64,000 nt of DNA. Source: Paramacrobiotus metropolitanus (Eukaryota; Tardigrada; Eutardigrada; Parachela; Macrobiotidae). Under the pieces are notes generated by a model that saw only the letters and a program-made list of their open reading frames with translations, was not told the origin of the DNA and did not search any database. The position numbers were made by a program, and so were the translations under genes. Numbering within the stretch: position 1 is the stretch's first letter; each line of letters starts with the position of its first letter. The stretch spans positions 33,376-97,375 of the forward strand of contig NW_026570468.1 in the NCBI RefSeq assembly GCF_019649055.1. Direction: 5' to 3'. This document shows, one piece after another, positions 62,784 through 64,000 of the stretch.

Positions 62784-64000
62784 GTACTGGACGACCCGGG
62801 CTCACAAGGCGAGCCGAGGTTCGGAACCGCAAAGGTACGGACTACCGAGGTTAATGGACCGGAGGCTCCGGGTTCACAAGGCGAACCCGAGGACGAAGAA
62901 GAAAGGCCGATGGAGTCCAACAAGGAGTTACGCAGACTGCAACTCCGGGACCCTCACCTCCGGAAAAAGATCGATGAGCTTGAAAATCAAGACCAGCTCG
63001 ACCATAAGTCCCCATTGTTGGAACATTACCAGATGAGCGGAGGTCTATTGTACCGGCTGACCACCCACAACACTAAGTTGGAACGACGGTTCGTGGTCCC
63101 GCTCTTCATGCGAAAAGGCATCATCCGAGCACTTCACGACGGAAAAACCGGCAACCACTTCGGCCGCGTGAAGACATTGGAGGCAGCGAAGCTTCGGTAC
63201 TACTGGGACCGGATGCTATCCGACATTCACGACTATGTGGATAACTGCCCCCGGTGTACCTTGGTGAACAAGCCTCGGACCAAACCACCCGGTAAACTCC
63301 AGAAGATGGAGGTCGGTGAACCATGGTTCCGAATCTACGCGGACTTTAAAGGACCTTTACCTCGGACTGAGTCGAAAGGATACCAATACATCGCGGTCGT
63401 TACCGACCAGTTCACCAAGTTCACCATAGCCCGAGCGACCAAGACCAACTCGGCAAAGGAGTTCGAAAAGTTCTTCGTGGAGGATGTCGTCCTAAAATAC
63501 GGCATGCCGACCCACCTTCACACCGACCAAGGATCCCATTTCACGGCTAAGACCTTCGCCAAAGTAGCCAGGATCTTCGGGATCAAGCATACCTTCGGAA
63601 CAGCCTACCACCCAGCGCGTCAAGGCCAAGTCGAACGTTCCATGCAGACGATATGGGATGGAATTCGGAAGGAATGCCAAGGATGGTCACCGATGGCACC
63701 GGAACCTACAGTACGTAGTATGCGGAATCAACCAGGCAAACAGCCGACCACCGGGTTCTCACCCTACTACATGCTGTACGGACGTGAGATGACCATACCT
63801 CAGGACGTCATCACCAGAACCAACGCACCGGAACACTACACCGACAAAGAACAATACATCAGAAGGATGAAGGAACGGCTCCAGAGAGGGCTCACGACAT
63901 CGCGAAGACGAACATCGACAGAAGCCTTCGAGAAAGCAGCCGAACTCTACAACAAGAAGAAATCCATACCGGACTTCCAGAAGAGACCTCGTCCTGGTAG
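62784..64000 (+). CDS. Element-2 integrase (partial, runs off the window)
   Basis: Open from ~62,784 to the window end. ATG at 63033 is one possible start but it is internal to Pol. H2C2 zinc module (HDGKTGNH..CPRC), core with D (YADFKGP), D (HTDQGSHF) and E (GQVERSM), then YGREMTIP. All three catalytic acidic residues are present. The C-terminal domain lies beyond 64,000. Confidence 0.88.

Larger units (their letters stand above)
50769..64000 (+). mobile_element. Second Ty3/gypsy-like element, 5' part, frameshifted
   Basis: Distinct from the giant element: GC-rich, CGG/CCG/GAG-biased, plus strand. Order: putative LTR, leader, Gag in many overlapping frames (52294-57230), protease (about 58.3-58.6 kb), linker, RT/RNase H (60547-62781), integrase (62784 to window end). 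The left edge is set by the end of host GPCR sequence and a TGTTGGGCC start. No second LTR is in view, so the boundaries are tentative. At least six single-base frame changes split Gag and Pol, so it is a decayed copy or a low-quality sequence. Confidence 0.85.

Noticed and set aside
50769-64000. Element 2 as a second copy of the giant element
   Set aside because: Different strand, composition, protease, RT active site (YIDD versus FIDD) and no shared LTR sequence.

Overview
The window looks like an animal nuclear genome. I infer an ecdysozoan, possibly a tardigrade, from a compact tandem family of intronless class-A-like GPCR genes, AT-rich spacers, a GT-AG intron and Ty3/gypsy-type LTR retroelements. 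The species call is inference only; nothing here is diagnostic.

Layout. (1) 0.6-6.3 kb: three apparently intact GPCR genes (597 +, 2867 -, 5364 +). (2) 8,951-35,244: a 26.3 kb LTR retroelement on the minus strand. It has two ~99% identical ~535 bp LTRs, a 4-bp target duplication (ACCC), a PBS abutting the 5' LTR that matches the 3' end of tRNA-Lys(CUU), and a G-rich PPT next to the 3' LTR. (3) 35.9-50.6 kb: the same GPCR family continues as one near-intact copy, several frameshifted copies and one short fragment, with a dispersed repeat family that is also at the left edge. (4) ~50.77-64 kb: the 5' part of a second, unrelated, frameshift-riddled Ty3/gypsy element on the plus strand, running off the window.

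The remarkable object is the 26.3 kb element. Its retroviral core (Gag-protease, linker ORF, RT/RNase H/integrase) fills the right half. The left ~13 kb carries about ten further ORFs with no recognisable retroviral homology: acidic, RGG-rich, PTAP-bearing and coiled-coil proteins. One is an antisense, spliced gene with winged-helix-like domains. The element also has internal copies of its own LTR/PBS junction and PPT, three leader hairpins with the same pentaloop, three copies of the integrase H2C2 zinc-binding module, U5 complementarity to the D-arm and anticodon arm of the presumed tRNA-Lys primer, and a cluster of degenerate tRNA-like sequences between accessory genes. The near-identical LTRs say it inserted recently. 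Two frame breaks in pol mean this copy may need frameshifting or be defective.

The GPCR locus evolved by duplication of a convergent plus/minus gene pair and a following plus-strand gene. The 0.6-6.3 kb block is paralogous to 38.4-43.2 kb, and comparing them exposes an inverted duplication that made two adjacent perfect 38-bp palindromes in the left block.
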